In this document: positions 26,314-34,192 of the stretch, one piece after another
Layout of the letters: the number at the start of each line of letters is the position of its first letter
How positions within the stretch are numbered: position 1 is the stretch's first letter
Notes under the pieces: model-generated
Databases searched by the model: none
What the model saw: only the letters and a program-made list of their open reading frames with translations
Told to the model about the DNA's origin: nothing
Assembly: GCA_037045225.1 (NCBI GenBank)
Contig: JBAOHZ010000009.1
Coordinates: 2,914,001-2,978,000, forward strand
From: Nitrospira sp.
GTDB taxonomy: Bacteria; Nitrospirota; Nitrospiria; Nitrospirales; Nitrospiraceae
DNA: 64,000 nt
Direction of reading: 5' to 3'
Position numbers and translations under genes: made by a program

Positions 26314-26511
26314 TCATTCTGCTTGCCAACCGCATCCACAACGCCATGATTCTTCGGGTGATTTCTTCCTTAGACCCGAAGTGCAGTGAGGGCACGGGCG
26401 CATCCAGACATGTGAAGTTGTCTCATAGATGGGGTGTGAGGACTGAGATTGTTGCGGGATGGTGTGTGTTGTCGGCATTGCGGCGTCCAAGAGTTCAATC
26501 AGCGCATGCAT
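26314..26511 (-). CDS. Possible small zinc-ribbon protein
   Basis: 65 residues. The C-terminal half reads 'CPHCTSGLRKKSPEESWRCG' plus CGW, giving ligands Cys40, Cys43, Cys58 and Cys60 spaced as in a compact zinc ribbon. The N-terminal half is low in structure. A GGAGGT lies about 10 nt before ATG 26511, slightly far for a ribosome site. A Crp-type palindrome is 123 bp upstream. Support is moderate. Confidence 0.4.
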   Translation of the reverse strand: MHALIELLDAAMPTTHTIPQQSQSSHPIYETTSHVWMRPCPHCTSGLRKKSPEESWRCGCGWQAE

Positions 26512-26633
26512 CTATGACATTACCTCCACTGGTAGCCTGTCTTCAAGAGTTCTTTCGGAGGGGCAGGTCCGGGACTTGAGGCTCTGGAGTCGTGACTGGG
26601 AGACGTGGCAAGCAACCTTTCCCTGTTAAATAC

Positions 26634-26649
26634 TGTGATATCAATCACA
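26634..26649. promoter_or_regulatory. Crp/Fnr-family operator, perfect palindrome 1
   Basis: TGTGATATCAATCACA is TGTGA-N6-TCACA with 6-bp perfectly complementary arms (TGTGAT/ATCACA). It matches the Crp-type consensus and also resembles Fnr-like boxes. It lies about 215 bp before the TVP38 gene and 123 bp before the small minus-strand zinc-ribbon frame, so it could serve either direction. Confidence 0.7.
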
Positions 26650-26779
26650 ACGAGGAATCCACGCCATGACGTCGTTGCTTCTTTCGCAGGTCTTTCGGCC
26701 GGAAATTTTTGTGGTGGGCATCTCTTCTGCCGCACAATCCGCATACAACTCCGTCCGATGACCAGCGAGCGAGTCACTC

Positions 26780-26795
26780 TGTGAGGTAGCTCACA
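26780..26795. promoter_or_regulatory. Crp/Fnr-family operator, perfect palindrome 2
   Basis: TGTGAGGTAGCTCACA is a second TGTGA-N6-TCACA site with 6-bp perfect arms (TGTGAG/CTCACA). It lies 69 bp upstream of ATG 26865. Its centre is 146 bp from the first site, about 14 helical turns. Two exact consensus palindromes in one intergenic region strongly suggest control by a Crp/Fnr-type regulator. Confidence 0.75.
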
Positions 26796-26864
26796 GCCCT
26801 TCGGCCACAATGTGCGTATTGTCTCAACGGGAACGAGTGATTGACACACGAGCAAGGAGTCACG

Positions 26865-27602
26865 ATGATATCGCCCCAAACAGCTATGACTACACCGGTA
26901 GAATCGTCCTCCGCCTCGAAACAGGGTGGCCTTGGCAAACTTATGCTGGGGCTCGTGGTTGGACTAGGCATTGCGGCATTTTTCTACTTTGATCTCGGAC
27001 GGTACCTTTCCCTGGACGGACTCAAGTCCAATCGGGATCAGTTGCTCGCCTTTACAGAAGCTCACTATCCGGTTGCGGTGGCCATGTTTGTGCTTGGCTA
27101 CTGTGTGGTAATCGGGCTCTCGCTCCCCGGTGGCGCGATCATGACGTTGGCCGGAGGGTTTCTCTTTGGCAGCCTGTTGGGTACGCTGTACGTCAATGTC
27201 GGTGCGACCGTGGGCGCGACGCTGGCGTTCCTGGTGGCTCGGTATCTGCTCAGGGAATGGGTGGAGCAGAAATTCGGCAATCGACTGGATGGCATTCAGC
27301 AGGGATTTGCCAGTAACGCGTTCAGTTATCTGCTGACGCTGCGGCTGATTCCGTTGTTTCCATTTTTTCTCGTTAATATGGTCTCGGGGCTGACCCGGGT
27401 GAGCATCGGCACCTACATGGCTGCCACCTCCCTCGGGATTATTCCGGGCAGTTTTGTGTTCGCTTATGCAGGGCGCCAACTTGGCACGATCAGTTCCCTC
27501 AAGGAAATTGCTTCACCCAATGTGTTGATCGCCTTTACACTTCTGGGTCTGTTGGCGCTGGTGCCGATACTCCATAGGAAGTTTGCCGGTAAGTTGATCT
27601 AG
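26865..27602 (+). CDS. TVP38/TMEM64-family (SNARE-associated, DedA-like) membrane protein
   Basis: Start at ATG 26865 with AAGGAG upstream; a TTG at 26841 is less likely. 245 residues with about six hydrophobic segments. Family marks are 'GYCVVIGLSLPGGAIMTLAG', 'GFLFGSLLGTLYVNVGATVG', 'RLIPLFPFFLVNMVSGLTRV' and 'IPGSFVFAYAGRQLG'. The family includes lipid scramblase/transport-like proteins. In many bacteria it neighbours a mercuric-reductase-like flavoprotein, as here (the next gene starts 86 nt on), suggesting a shared membrane-redox role. Two Crp-type sites lie upstream. Confidence 0.9.
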   Translation: MISPQTAMTTPVESSSASKQGGLGKLMLGLVVGLGIAAFFYFDLGRYLSLDGLKSNRDQLLAFTEAHYPVAVAMFVLGYCVVIGLSLPGGAIMTLAGGFLFGSLLGTLYVNVGATVGATLAFLVARYLLREWVEQKFGNRLDGIQQGFASNAFSYLLTLRLIPLFPFFLVNMVSGLTRVSIGTYMAATSLGIIPGSFVFAYAGRQLGTISSLKEIASPNVLIAFTLLGLLALVPILHRKFAGKLI

Positions 27603-27688
27603 TTGCATGTGGGTGCCCGTCGCCATTCATAGCGGCGGAGCGAAAGACCGCTGACGGGTTGATTCACCAGAGAGAGAATCCGACCTCA

Positions 27689-29242
27689 ATGAGCGCTCCA
27701 GTCCAAAGTTTGGTCCTGCCGGACGACGAACACAACCGGAGGTTGGTTGCGAATGTGCATCCGTCCGGTTGGGTGAATCCAGAGCCTGCTGGTCGCTACA
27801 ACATGGTCGTAGTCGGTGCCGGCACCGCGGGGTTGATCACGGCGGTGGTGGCGGCGGGATTGGGCGCGAAGGTTGCGCTGATCGAACGCCATCTGATGGG
27901 AGGGGATTGTCTGAACGTCGGGTGCGTTCCTTCGAAAGCGTTGATTCGTGCGGCTCATGCCTGGGCGCAGTTGCGTGATGCCTCGGCCTTCGGCCTGCAC
28001 ATTCCGCCGGGGGTGACTCGTGACTTCGGCGCGGTGATGGCGAGGATGCGAACGTTGCGAGCCAGGATCAGCCATATGGATTCCGCACATCGCTACACAT
28101 CACTGGGTGTCGATGTCTATATCGGACAGGCTCGATTCACCGGCCAGGATAGGGTGTCGGTGGAGGGGCCGGCTGGACATCGAACGCTGGCATTCGTCAA
28201 AGCAGCGATCTGCACAGGAGCAAGGGCTGCGGCGCCGGTTATCCCAGGGTTGGCAGAGACGGGATATCTCACGAATGAAACGGTGTTTTCGCTGACAGCG
28301 TTGCCGGCGCGCCTTGCCGTCATCGGTGCAGGTCCGATCGGGTGCGAATTGGCGCAGGCCTTCGCTCGCTTCGGGAGCCAGGTATCACTCATCGAAGCCA
28401 TGCACGGTATTATGCCGAATGAAGATCGCGATGCAGCGGAGGTGGTGCAGCAGTCCATGGCGCGGGATGGCGTCAGGCTGCTCTGTTGTGGGAAGGATCT
28501 CAAAGTGGAGCAAACGGCGGCCGGCAAGCAGCTCCTGCTCGATTCACACGGCCGGCACTACGACGTCATGGTGGACGAAATTCTGGTCGGCGTGGGGCGT
28601 ACTCCGAATATCGATGGCCTGGGGTTGGAGGCGGTGGGGGTTGAGTACGACAAGACCGGCGTAAAAGTGAATGACCGCCTACAAACGACACACCCGCGCA
28701 TCTATGCCGCCGGGGATATTTGTTCCCGGTATAAATTCACGCATGCCGCGGATGCGATGGCGCAGATCGTGATTCAAAATGCGCTGTTTCCCCACCCCCT
28801 CGGGCTGGGATATGCCAGCATGGAGTCGCTGATCATGCCCTGGTGCACGTTTACCGAACCTGAGATCGCGCATGTGGGCCTCTACGAAGCCGACGCACAG
28901 AAGAAAGGGCTGGAGGTCGAAACCTATACCTACAACCTCGCTGAGGTGGATCGAGCCATCCTGGATGGTGAGGAAGAAGGGTTTGCTCGCATCCATATTC
29001 AGAAAGGCACCGAGAAGATTCTTGGAGCCACCATTGTGGCGGCGCATGCCGGCGATCTGATCAATGAGTTTTCTGTGGCGATGAAGGCGGGTGCCGGTGC
29101 AAAAACGATCGCCGCGACGATTCATCCCTACCCCACGCGGTCGGACGTGAATAAGAAGGTCGTCAATCTCTGGCGGAAGGCGCATTTTACCGTCCGGACC
29201 AAGGCGCTCTTGACCAGGCTCTTTGCCTGGTTAAGACGGTGA
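27689..29242 (+). CDS. Mercuric-reductase-like FAD-dependent disulfide oxidoreductase
   Basis: From ATG 27689 the protein has 517 residues (a TTG at 27659 would add 10). FAD binding: 'MVVVGAGTAGLITAVVAAGL'. The redox-active disulfide is Cys74/Cys79 in 'GGDCLNVGCVPSK'. NAD(P) binding: 'LAVIGAGPIGCELAQAFARF'. The C-terminal dimerisation domain has 'HPYPTRSDVNKKVVNLW'. It lacks the N-terminal heavy-metal domain and the terminal CC pair of true MerA, so it is not a proven mercury reductase. It is linked to the TVP38 gene upstream and DUF3047 downstream. Confidence 0.9.
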   Translation: MSAPVQSLVLPDDEHNRRLVANVHPSGWVNPEPAGRYNMVVVGAGTAGLITAVVAAGLGAKVALIERHLMGGDCLNVGCVPSKALIRAAHAWAQLRDASAFGLHIPPGVTRDFGAVMARMRTLRARISHMDSAHRYTSLGVDVYIGQARFTGQDRVSVEGPAGHRTLAFVKAAICTGARAAAPVIPGLAETGYLTNETVFSLTALPARLAVIGAGPIGCELAQAFARFGSQVSLIEAMHGIMPNEDRDAAEVVQQSMARDGVRLLCCGKDLKVEQTAAGKQLLLDSHGRHYDVMVDEILVGVGRTPNIDGLGLEAVGVEYDKTGVKVNDRLQTTHPRIYAAGDICSRYKFTHAADAMAQIVIQNALFPHPLGLGYASMESLIMPWCTFTEPEIAHVGLYEADAQKKGLEVETYTYNLAEVDRAILDGEEEGFARIHIQKGTEKILGATIVAAHAGDLINEFSVAMKAGAGAKTIAATIHPYPTRSDVNKKVVNLWRKAHFTVRTKALLTRLFAWLRR

Positions 29243-29250
29243 GGGGGCAT

Positions 29251-29988
29251 ATGGTACGCCTCGGGTTTGCCTTGCTCGCGGTCCTGTTAGGTGCTCCCGC
29301 CTTCACGTTGGCACAAGGCCTCACCAAGCTCGAGGTGGGAAATTTTTCGGCTGCGGCAGCCGGCGTCACGTTGCCGGATGGGTGGACACTGCTGACGTTT
29401 AAGAAAATCGAACGGCACACGACGTATGAGGTGGTGAAAGACGGGTCGATTTCCGTGGTGAAGGCTGTGAGTGAGGCGTCTGCGTCGGGTCTGACCAAGG
29501 CTGTGACGATTGATCCGCATGAGTATCCGATCGTGCGTTGGCGGTGGAAGGTGGAGAATGTGTTGCCGCAGGGCAATGTGCACCGCAAGGATGGGGATGA
29601 CTATCCGGCCCGTCTCTATATTACGTTTGCGTATGAGCCGGACAAGGTGGGTTTGGGAAGAAAATTGAAGTATCAGGCCGGGCGGATGCTGTTCGGAGAT
29701 ATTCCGATCGGCGCATTGAACTACATTTGGGATGCCAAGAGCCCGGTCGGGACAGTGGTCGACAATGCTTTCACCGACTTCGCCAAAATGATTGTGGTGG
29801 AAAGTGGGTCGCAGCGGATCGGCTCCTGGGTTGAGGAAGAGCGGAATGTCTTTGAAGATTATCGACTGGCCTTCGGCGAGGAGCCGCCGGCGATCAGCGG
29901 GGTTGCGATTATGAGCGATACGGACAATACGAAAGAGCGGGCCGTGGCCTACTACGGCGACATCGTCTTCGTCAAAGCGTTGAAGTGA
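29251..29988 (+). CDS. DUF3047-family secreted protein
   Basis: Start at ATG 29251 with the strong GAGGGGG site; a GTG at 29239 overlaps the upstream stop but has no ribosome site. 245 residues. A signal peptide ('LGFALLAVLLGAPAFTLA') precedes a DUF3047 domain: 'LPDGWTLLTFKKIERHTTYE', 'EYPIVRWRWKVENVLPQGN', 'KDGDDYPARLYITFAYEP', 'LNYIWDAKSPVGTVVDN' and 'AIMSDTDNTKERAVAYYGDI'. Its function is unknown. It closes the TVP38 / flavoprotein transcription unit. Confidence 0.88.
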   Translation: MVRLGFALLAVLLGAPAFTLAQGLTKLEVGNFSAAAAGVTLPDGWTLLTFKKIERHTTYEVVKDGSISVVKAVSEASASGLTKAVTIDPHEYPIVRWRWKVENVLPQGNVHRKDGDDYPARLYITFAYEPDKVGLGRKLKYQAGRMLFGDIPIGALNYIWDAKSPVGTVVDNAFTDFAKMIVVESGSQRIGSWVEEERNVFEDYRLAFGEEPPAISGVAIMSDTDNTKERAVAYYGDIVFVKALK

Positions 29989-30020
29989 GAGGGTCCGGGA
30001 AGCGCCGGAACTGAGGAAGG

Positions 30021-30055
30021 CGGGGAGTCCGATCTGTGCAGGGTCGGCCTCCCCG
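30021..30055. terminator. Hairpin after the DUF3047 gene
   Basis: CGGGGAG (30021-30027) pairs with CTCCCCG (30049-30055). After one mismatch, CCGA/TCGG extends the stem and leaves an 11-nt loop. No T-run follows, so this may be a weak or factor-assisted terminator. Confidence 0.4.
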
Positions 30056-30095
30056 GGACACCGGCGAGCTGATGTGGGTTCGCAGAGTTTGTGAG

Positions 30096-30420
30096 TTATT
30101 GAATCGAATTCGCGAAGCCATCGTGGGTAATTTCAGTTCGAAAGGTGTCGCCCACCTTTTTGTTGCCGCGAAGATGTTTAGCGCTTTGCCCGGCGTGCGC
30201 CGTCATTTGTTTGCCACCGAAGTCTTCCACCGTGTACGTCTCGCCGTGATTTTTTTCACGGTCCCGCCGACCGTCTTCCAGGCGACTCCGGGTTTGGAAT
30301 CATGTTGCCCGGGTTTCGGTGCCGGAGGTGGCTCAGGCACTGATCCCAGCAGGGAGGAGGCTGCGGCTCCTCTCGACGAAAGCGTATCTTCTGCGCTGGT
30401 GATGCCTGGTCTCCTTTGAA
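30096..30420 (-). pseudogene. Frameshifted small secreted-type protein gene
   Basis: Read on the minus strand, the upstream frame gives '...PGVAWKTVGGTVKKI' and runs to a run of seven A (30250-30256). In the -1 frame the text continues as 'HGETYTVEDFGGKQMTAHAG', 'QSAKHLRGNKKVGDT' and 'FRTEITHDGFANSIQ', ending at TAA 30096-30098. The two parts join sensibly as one small beta-barrel-like domain, but one base is missing (or a -1 slip is needed) at the A-run. No clear ATG or signal peptide remains upstream, so decay is the simplest reading. Homopolymer sequencing error or slippage remain possible. The upstream boundary is approximate. Confidence 0.6.
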
Positions 30421-30504
30421 AACCGCCAATTCGACTGTCAACCAACCGACGTCCTTGTACGTTGAAACGGGTGACAGTGCAGGGGCAACCAAAGGAGGAC
30501 ACGT

Positions 30505-30840
30505 ATGAAGAAGGTGATTTGGGGCGCGGCGTTGTTGTCGGTGTGTGCCACGTCGCTGGTGTATGCGCAGGCGGAGATGCCCAGGCAGGCGGAGACGCCC
30601 AGGATCGATCAGCGGCAGGCCAATCAGGAGAAGCGGATCGATCGGGGGATTGCCAGCGGCCAACTGAACGAACGTGAGGCCAATCGCTTGAGCAATCAGC
30701 AGGAACACGTCAATAAGGTCGAAGATATGGCGAAATCTGACGGCGTAGTGACCAAAAAAGAGCGGGCTCGGATGAATCACGCGCAGGATCGCACGTCACG
30801 CCATCTGGCTCGCCAGAAGCACGATCGCCAGCAGCGATAG
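30505..30840 (+). CDS. Small secreted basic protein, hypothetical
   Basis: 111 residues with an ideal AAAGGAGG ribosome site before ATG 30505. It has a signal peptide ('MKKVIWGAALLSVCATSLVY', cleavage after AQA). The mature part is helical and highly charged: 'NQEKRIDRGIASGQLNEREA', 'NRLSNQQEHVNKVEDMAKSD', 'GVVTKKERARMNHAQDRTSR'. Similar proteins with an 'RIxxGIxSGxLtxxEaxrL' repeat-like motif are found in several proteobacteria and Nitrospira-like genomes, without known function. The alternating pattern hints at two EF-hand-sized helical hairpins lacking clear calcium loops. Confidence 0.8.
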   Translation: MKKVIWGAALLSVCATSLVYAQAEMPRQAETPRIDQRQANQEKRIDRGIASGQLNEREANRLSNQQEHVNKVEDMAKSDGVVTKKERARMNHAQDRTSRHLARQKHDRQQR

Positions 30841-30934
30841 GTCATGCTGCCGGTGCTGTGACTTGGTGGTGTGCGGTCGAGCGACCGTTTCGATTCCGCC
30901 AGGCATTCGCGCTTGCGTATTCTGTCGCGTAGTC

Positions 30935-30969
30935 CCAGGCCGTCCACACCAGACTTGTGGACGGCCTGG
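30935..30969. terminator. Strong hairpin, likely terminator
   Basis: A 14-bp perfect stem (30935-30948 with 30956-30969, CCAGGCCGTCCACA and its complement) encloses a 7-nt loop, followed by TTGCTTGTTG. It lies about 95 bp after the small secreted protein gene. The T-tract is imperfect, but the stem is very stable. Confidence 0.7.
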
Positions 30970-31063
30970 TTGCTTGTTGAGCCGGCCCTCTCCTCTTGCC
31001 GAGAAACTTTATGTGACTCCTCCTTTCCTCACTGCGGGACTGAATCGATTCGATCGATCCTGC

Positions 31064-31069
31064 TAAAAT
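31064..31069 (+). promoter_or_regulatory. -10-like box directly before the DHH-CBS-NTase start
   Basis: TAAAAT lies 6 nt upstream of ATG 31076, with no Shine-Dalgarno in between. A transcript started from it would begin at or next to the ATG. The -35 region is not recognisable. Confidence 0.4.
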
Positions 31070-31075
31070 GCCGGC

Positions 31076-33772
31076 ATGGATCTGATCACGACCCATCTGA
31101 ATGCGGACTTTGACGGCCTGGCCTCGATGGTTGCGGCCGGAAAGCTTTATCCGGGAGCGGTCCTGGTGCTTCCCGGTGGCGCACAGGAATCAGTGCGCAA
31201 TTTTCTGACAACACACCCGCTCCACATCGCTCGTCTTAAGGACGTGGCGTTGGACCAGGTGCGACGGTTGATCCTTGTGGATGTTCAGGAGCCGGAGCGG
31301 CTGGGTACATTGAGGGATCTCAAGTCTCGTGCGGATGTGGAGGTGCATATTTTCGATCATCATGAGGTTGACGATCGGCCAGCGCGGGCTGGATCCGAGT
31401 GGCCTTCGGTCACGCAACGGCACGTCGAACCGGTCGGTGCTACGATCACGCTGCTGGTCGAGCAATTGAACGCGCAGCAGGTCACGCTCACGGCTGCGGA
31501 GGCGACGTTGCTGGCGCTCGGGTTGTACGAGGAGACAGGCTCGTTAGCCTACCCATCAACCACTCCACGCGATCTGGAGGCTGCGGCAGTTGTCTTACGC
31601 GCCGGCGCAGATTTGAACGTCGTGGCAGAGGTCTTGCGGCATCCGTTGAATCCCCATCTGATCGCTCTCCTGAACGATCTGTTGCAGTCCGGATCGATCT
31701 ATTATCTGGAGGGCCGTAAAATACTTGTGGCCACCAGCACCTATGATCGGTACAGGGGCGACCTCGCGGAGGCAGCTCAGCGGTTGGCGGAGTTGCAGGG
31801 ATTCGATGCCGTCATCGTTGCCATTGCACTGGATGAGAAGGTCGAGGTGATTGGCCGGAGCCGGCGCCCCGAGATCGATGTGGCCTGGATCGCGCGCGAA
31901 TTCGGCGGGGGCGGGCATGCCGTGGCGGCAGCAGCCAGTATCAAAGGCCGAACACTTATTGAAGTGCAGGAGCAGCTGACCCGTTTGCTGACGGAACGAT
32001 ACCGTCCGACCTTGCTGGCCCGGGATGTCATGACGCAGCCGGTGAAAACGATCGTCGCGGATGCGACGGTGGCGGAGACGGAGCGAGCGCTCACGACTTA
32101 CGGAGTCAACGTCCTTCCGGTCGTCGATCAAAAGACTCGGTATGTCGGTACCATTTCCCGTGAGGTCGTGCAGAAGGCTCTGTTTCATCATCTCGGAGAC
32201 GAACGAATCGAGGACCTGGCCAGGCACGATCAGTACAGCGCAGAGCCGGAGACTCCCTTCCATGATATTGAAACGCGAATGATCGAACTGAATCAGCGGT
32301 TTGTGCCGGTGCTGTCCGGCGGCAAAACGGTGGGCGTCATCACGCGGACGGATCTGCTCCGTACTCTCCATGAGGATGTGCTTGCGTCTGCGCGCGGGAA
32401 AGCCAAATCCTTGATGGATGTGGAGTCTTCGGGAGGCGTGCGGCGGCGTGATGTCGGGGGACTCCTGCGTGATCGGTTACCTCGTGAGGTGTATGACCTG
32501 CTGCAGGCGGCAGGCGATTTGGGGGAGCGCCTCGGGTATTCAGCGTACGTGGTTGGCGGATTTGTACGTGACTTGCTCCTGGGCATCGACAATCTCGATG
32601 TGGATTTTGTGGTGGAGGGCGACGGGATTGCGTTTGCGCGCGCCCTGGCGAAGGAACGGGCAGGGCGTGTGAAGGTCCACGAGCGATTCGGTACGGCGGT
32701 GGTGTGGTTGCCGAACGGGTTCAAGTTGGATGTAGCGACGGCCCGCACGGAGTACTACGAATACCCGACTGCCTTGCCGACTGTCGAGCAGAGCTCCATC
32801 AAGAAGGATCTCTATCGGCGGGATTTCACCATCAACACGCTGGCGGTTCGCCTCAATCCACGCGCGTTTGGTCAACTGATCGATTTTTACGGTGGGCAAC
32901 GCGATCTCAAGGAGCGCCTCATCCGAGTATTGCATAGCCTGAGTTTTGTGGAGGACCCGACCCGGGTCTTTCGCGCGATTCGTTTCGAACTGCGTTTCGA
33001 TTTTCACTTGAGCAAGGAGACGCTGGCACTGATTAAAGGCGCGGCGAAGATGGAGTTATTCCATAGACTGTCCGGCCAGCGTGTGTTGGACGAACTGCGT
33101 TTCTTGTTCTCTGAACGGACGCCACGGCAGGCCGTCCGCCGGCTGGCAGACCTTGATCTTCTGCGGTTCATTCATCCGACGCTGACCTGGTCGAATCGAC
33201 TGGATCGTCGGCTGATCGATGTCGAAGCGGCGCAGGATTGGTACAAGCTGTCCTCTTTCGAACGAAAGCTCAACGGATGGCTGGTGTGTGCGATGGCGCT
33301 TGCCGAGGTCATGCCGGATCAGGCCGTGCGCGAGATGCTCGAGCGATTTCCCTTCACGGAAGCGGAACGAGGCGCTATCACCGCGGCTCGGTTTTTCACG
33401 CAGCCGGTCTGCCGGGCCCTGAGTCGGCGTGCGCCGCTCCGGCCTTCGGAGACAGTCGCGCTGCTGACCGGTTTGGCGGACGAAACGCTCGTGTTTCTGC
33501 TGGCGAAGAACGGTTCGGCGTCGGCCAAGCGGAACCTGTCCCTCTACCTCACCACGTATCGAAACGTAAAACCGACGTTGACAGGGAAAGCGCTGCAGGC
33601 CCTTGGTGTGAAACCAGGCCCGCTGTATCGCACGATTCTGGCCCGATTGACTGAAGCGAGGTTGGATGGTGAGGTGAAGACTGACGCGGAGGAACGTGAG
33701 CTGGTGAAAGAATTATCGGATCGGACTCGGGAGGTGCGAAGGGAGAGCCCTCCGCACGATGCGGGGCGTTAG
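31076..33772 (+). CDS. DHH phosphoesterase - double CBS - tRNA nucleotidyltransferase fusion (CCA/A-adding enzyme)
   Basis: 898 residues in three parts. The DHH/DHHA1 domain (about 1-305) has 'NADFDGLASM', the 'FDHHEVDD' motif at 93-100 and the Gly-rich 'FGGGGHAVAAAA' (about 276-287). Two CBS repeats (about 316-432) follow. The class II nucleotidyltransferase/poly(A)-polymerase-like domain has 'YVVGGFVRDLLLG' (491-503), the metal-binding pair 'NLDVDFVVEG' (507-516), 'RRDFTINTLA' and 'EDPTRVFRAIRFELRF'. It should add CCA or the terminal A to tRNA 3' ends. The DHH and CBS parts may allow nucleotide sensing or removal. This arrangement is known in deep-branching and deltaproteobacterial lineages. 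Confidence 0.92.
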   Translation: MDLITTHLNADFDGLASMVAAGKLYPGAVLVLPGGAQESVRNFLTTHPLHIARLKDVALDQVRRLILVDVQEPERLGTLRDLKSRADVEVHIFDHHEVDDRPARAGSEWPSVTQRHVEPVGATITLLVEQLNAQQVTLTAAEATLLALGLYEETGSLAYPSTTPRDLEAAAVVLRAGADLNVVAEVLRHPLNPHLIALLNDLLQSGSIYYLEGRKILVATSTYDRYRGDLAEAAQRLAELQGFDAVIVAIALDEKVEVIGRSRRPEIDVAWIAREFGGGGHAVAAAASIKGRTLIEVQEQLTRLLTERYRPTLLARDVMTQPVKTIVADATVAETERALTTYGVNVLPVVDQKTRYVGTISREVVQKALFHHLGDERIEDLARHDQYSAEPETPFHDIETRMIELNQRFVPVLSGGKTVGVITRTDLLRTLHEDVLASARGKAKSLMDVESSGGVRRRDVGGLLRDRLPREVYDLLQAAGDLGERLGYSAYVVGGFVRDLLLGIDNLDVDFVVEGDGIAFARALAKERAGRVKVHERFGTAVVWLPNGFKLDVATARTEYYEYPTALPTVEQSSIKKDLYRRDFTINTLAVRLNPRAFGQLIDFYGGQRDLKERLIRVLHSLSFVEDPTRVFRAIRFELRFDFHLSKETLALIKGAAKMELFHRLSGQRVLDELRFLFSERTPRQAVRRLADLDLLRFIHPTLTWSNRLDRRLIDVEAAQDWYKLSSFERKLNGWLVCAMALAEVMPDQAVREMLERFPFTEAERGAITAARFFTQPVCRALSRRAPLRPSETVALLTGLADETLVFLLAKNGSASAKRNLSLYLTTYRNVKPTLTGKALQALGVKPGPLYRTILARLTEARLDGEVKTDAEERELVKELSDRTREVRRESPPHDAGR

Positions 33773-33858
33773 GCAACATCGACGGCGCCGCTCAGTGCGG
33801 ATAACCTCGGGAGGTGTCGTGACCGTCTCCCGTACCCGTTGACACGACGCGAGGGGCG

Positions 33859-34059
33859 TTAAGCCAGCGGCTCAACCGGCTCGAGTTCGTCGTGCATGTC
33901 GACGGTCCGAGCGTCTTTTCCCATTGCGGCGAGCAGGCCGTCATAAACGATGCGAGCCGCGTCCGACCATTTCGGATTGAATGGGCGACCAGCGAAAGCG
34001 GCTTCGGCCGCCTTTTTCTCATCGTGAGTGATTTGTCGAGGAGTCAGTGTGGTGTCCAT
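33859..34059 (-). CDS. Small hypothetical protein
   Basis: 66 residues from ATG 34059. It is rich in Ala/Asp/Lys, with an aromatic-bearing helix: 'DEKKAAEAAFAGRPFNPKWS', 'DAARIVYDGLLAAMGKD'. No ribosome site is visible. It has no signal peptide or cysteine. I accept it because the composition is protein-like and a terminator lies upstream of its start, marking a separate unit. It is not recognised as a named family. Confidence 0.5.
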   Translation of the reverse strand: MDTTLTPRQITHDEKKAAEAAFAGRPFNPKWSDAARIVYDGLLAAMGKDARTVDMHDELEPVEPLA

Positions 34060-34110
34060 ACGAATAATAATAGATTGCTTCAGGGCAATGTCAAGGACTC
34101 AACGGAATAG

Positions 34111-34143
34111 AAAAAGCCCCCTCGTTCAGAGGGCGTTGCTTTT
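34111..34143. terminator. Bidirectional terminator
   Basis: An A-run (34111-34115) leads into GCCCCCTC, a short loop GTTCA, then GAGGGCG and GCTTTT. CCCTC/GAGGG pairs, and the flanking A5 and T4 give U-tracts in both directions. It lies downstream of pxpC on the minus strand. Confidence 0.7.
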
Positions 34144-34192
34144 GAATGCGTCGGCGTGCGATGCCTAAACGGTTTGGGCTAGGGGCGTCTCC

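Noticed and set aside
27689..29242. Calling the flavoprotein a true mercuric reductase (merA)
   Set aside because: It lacks the N-terminal metal-binding domain and the C-terminal vicinal cysteines, and no mer operon genes are near.
30036..30419. Plus-strand 127-codon frame opposite the frameshifted gene
   Set aside because: It lacks a ribosome site and a recognisable domain. The minus-strand two-frame protein is far more convincing.
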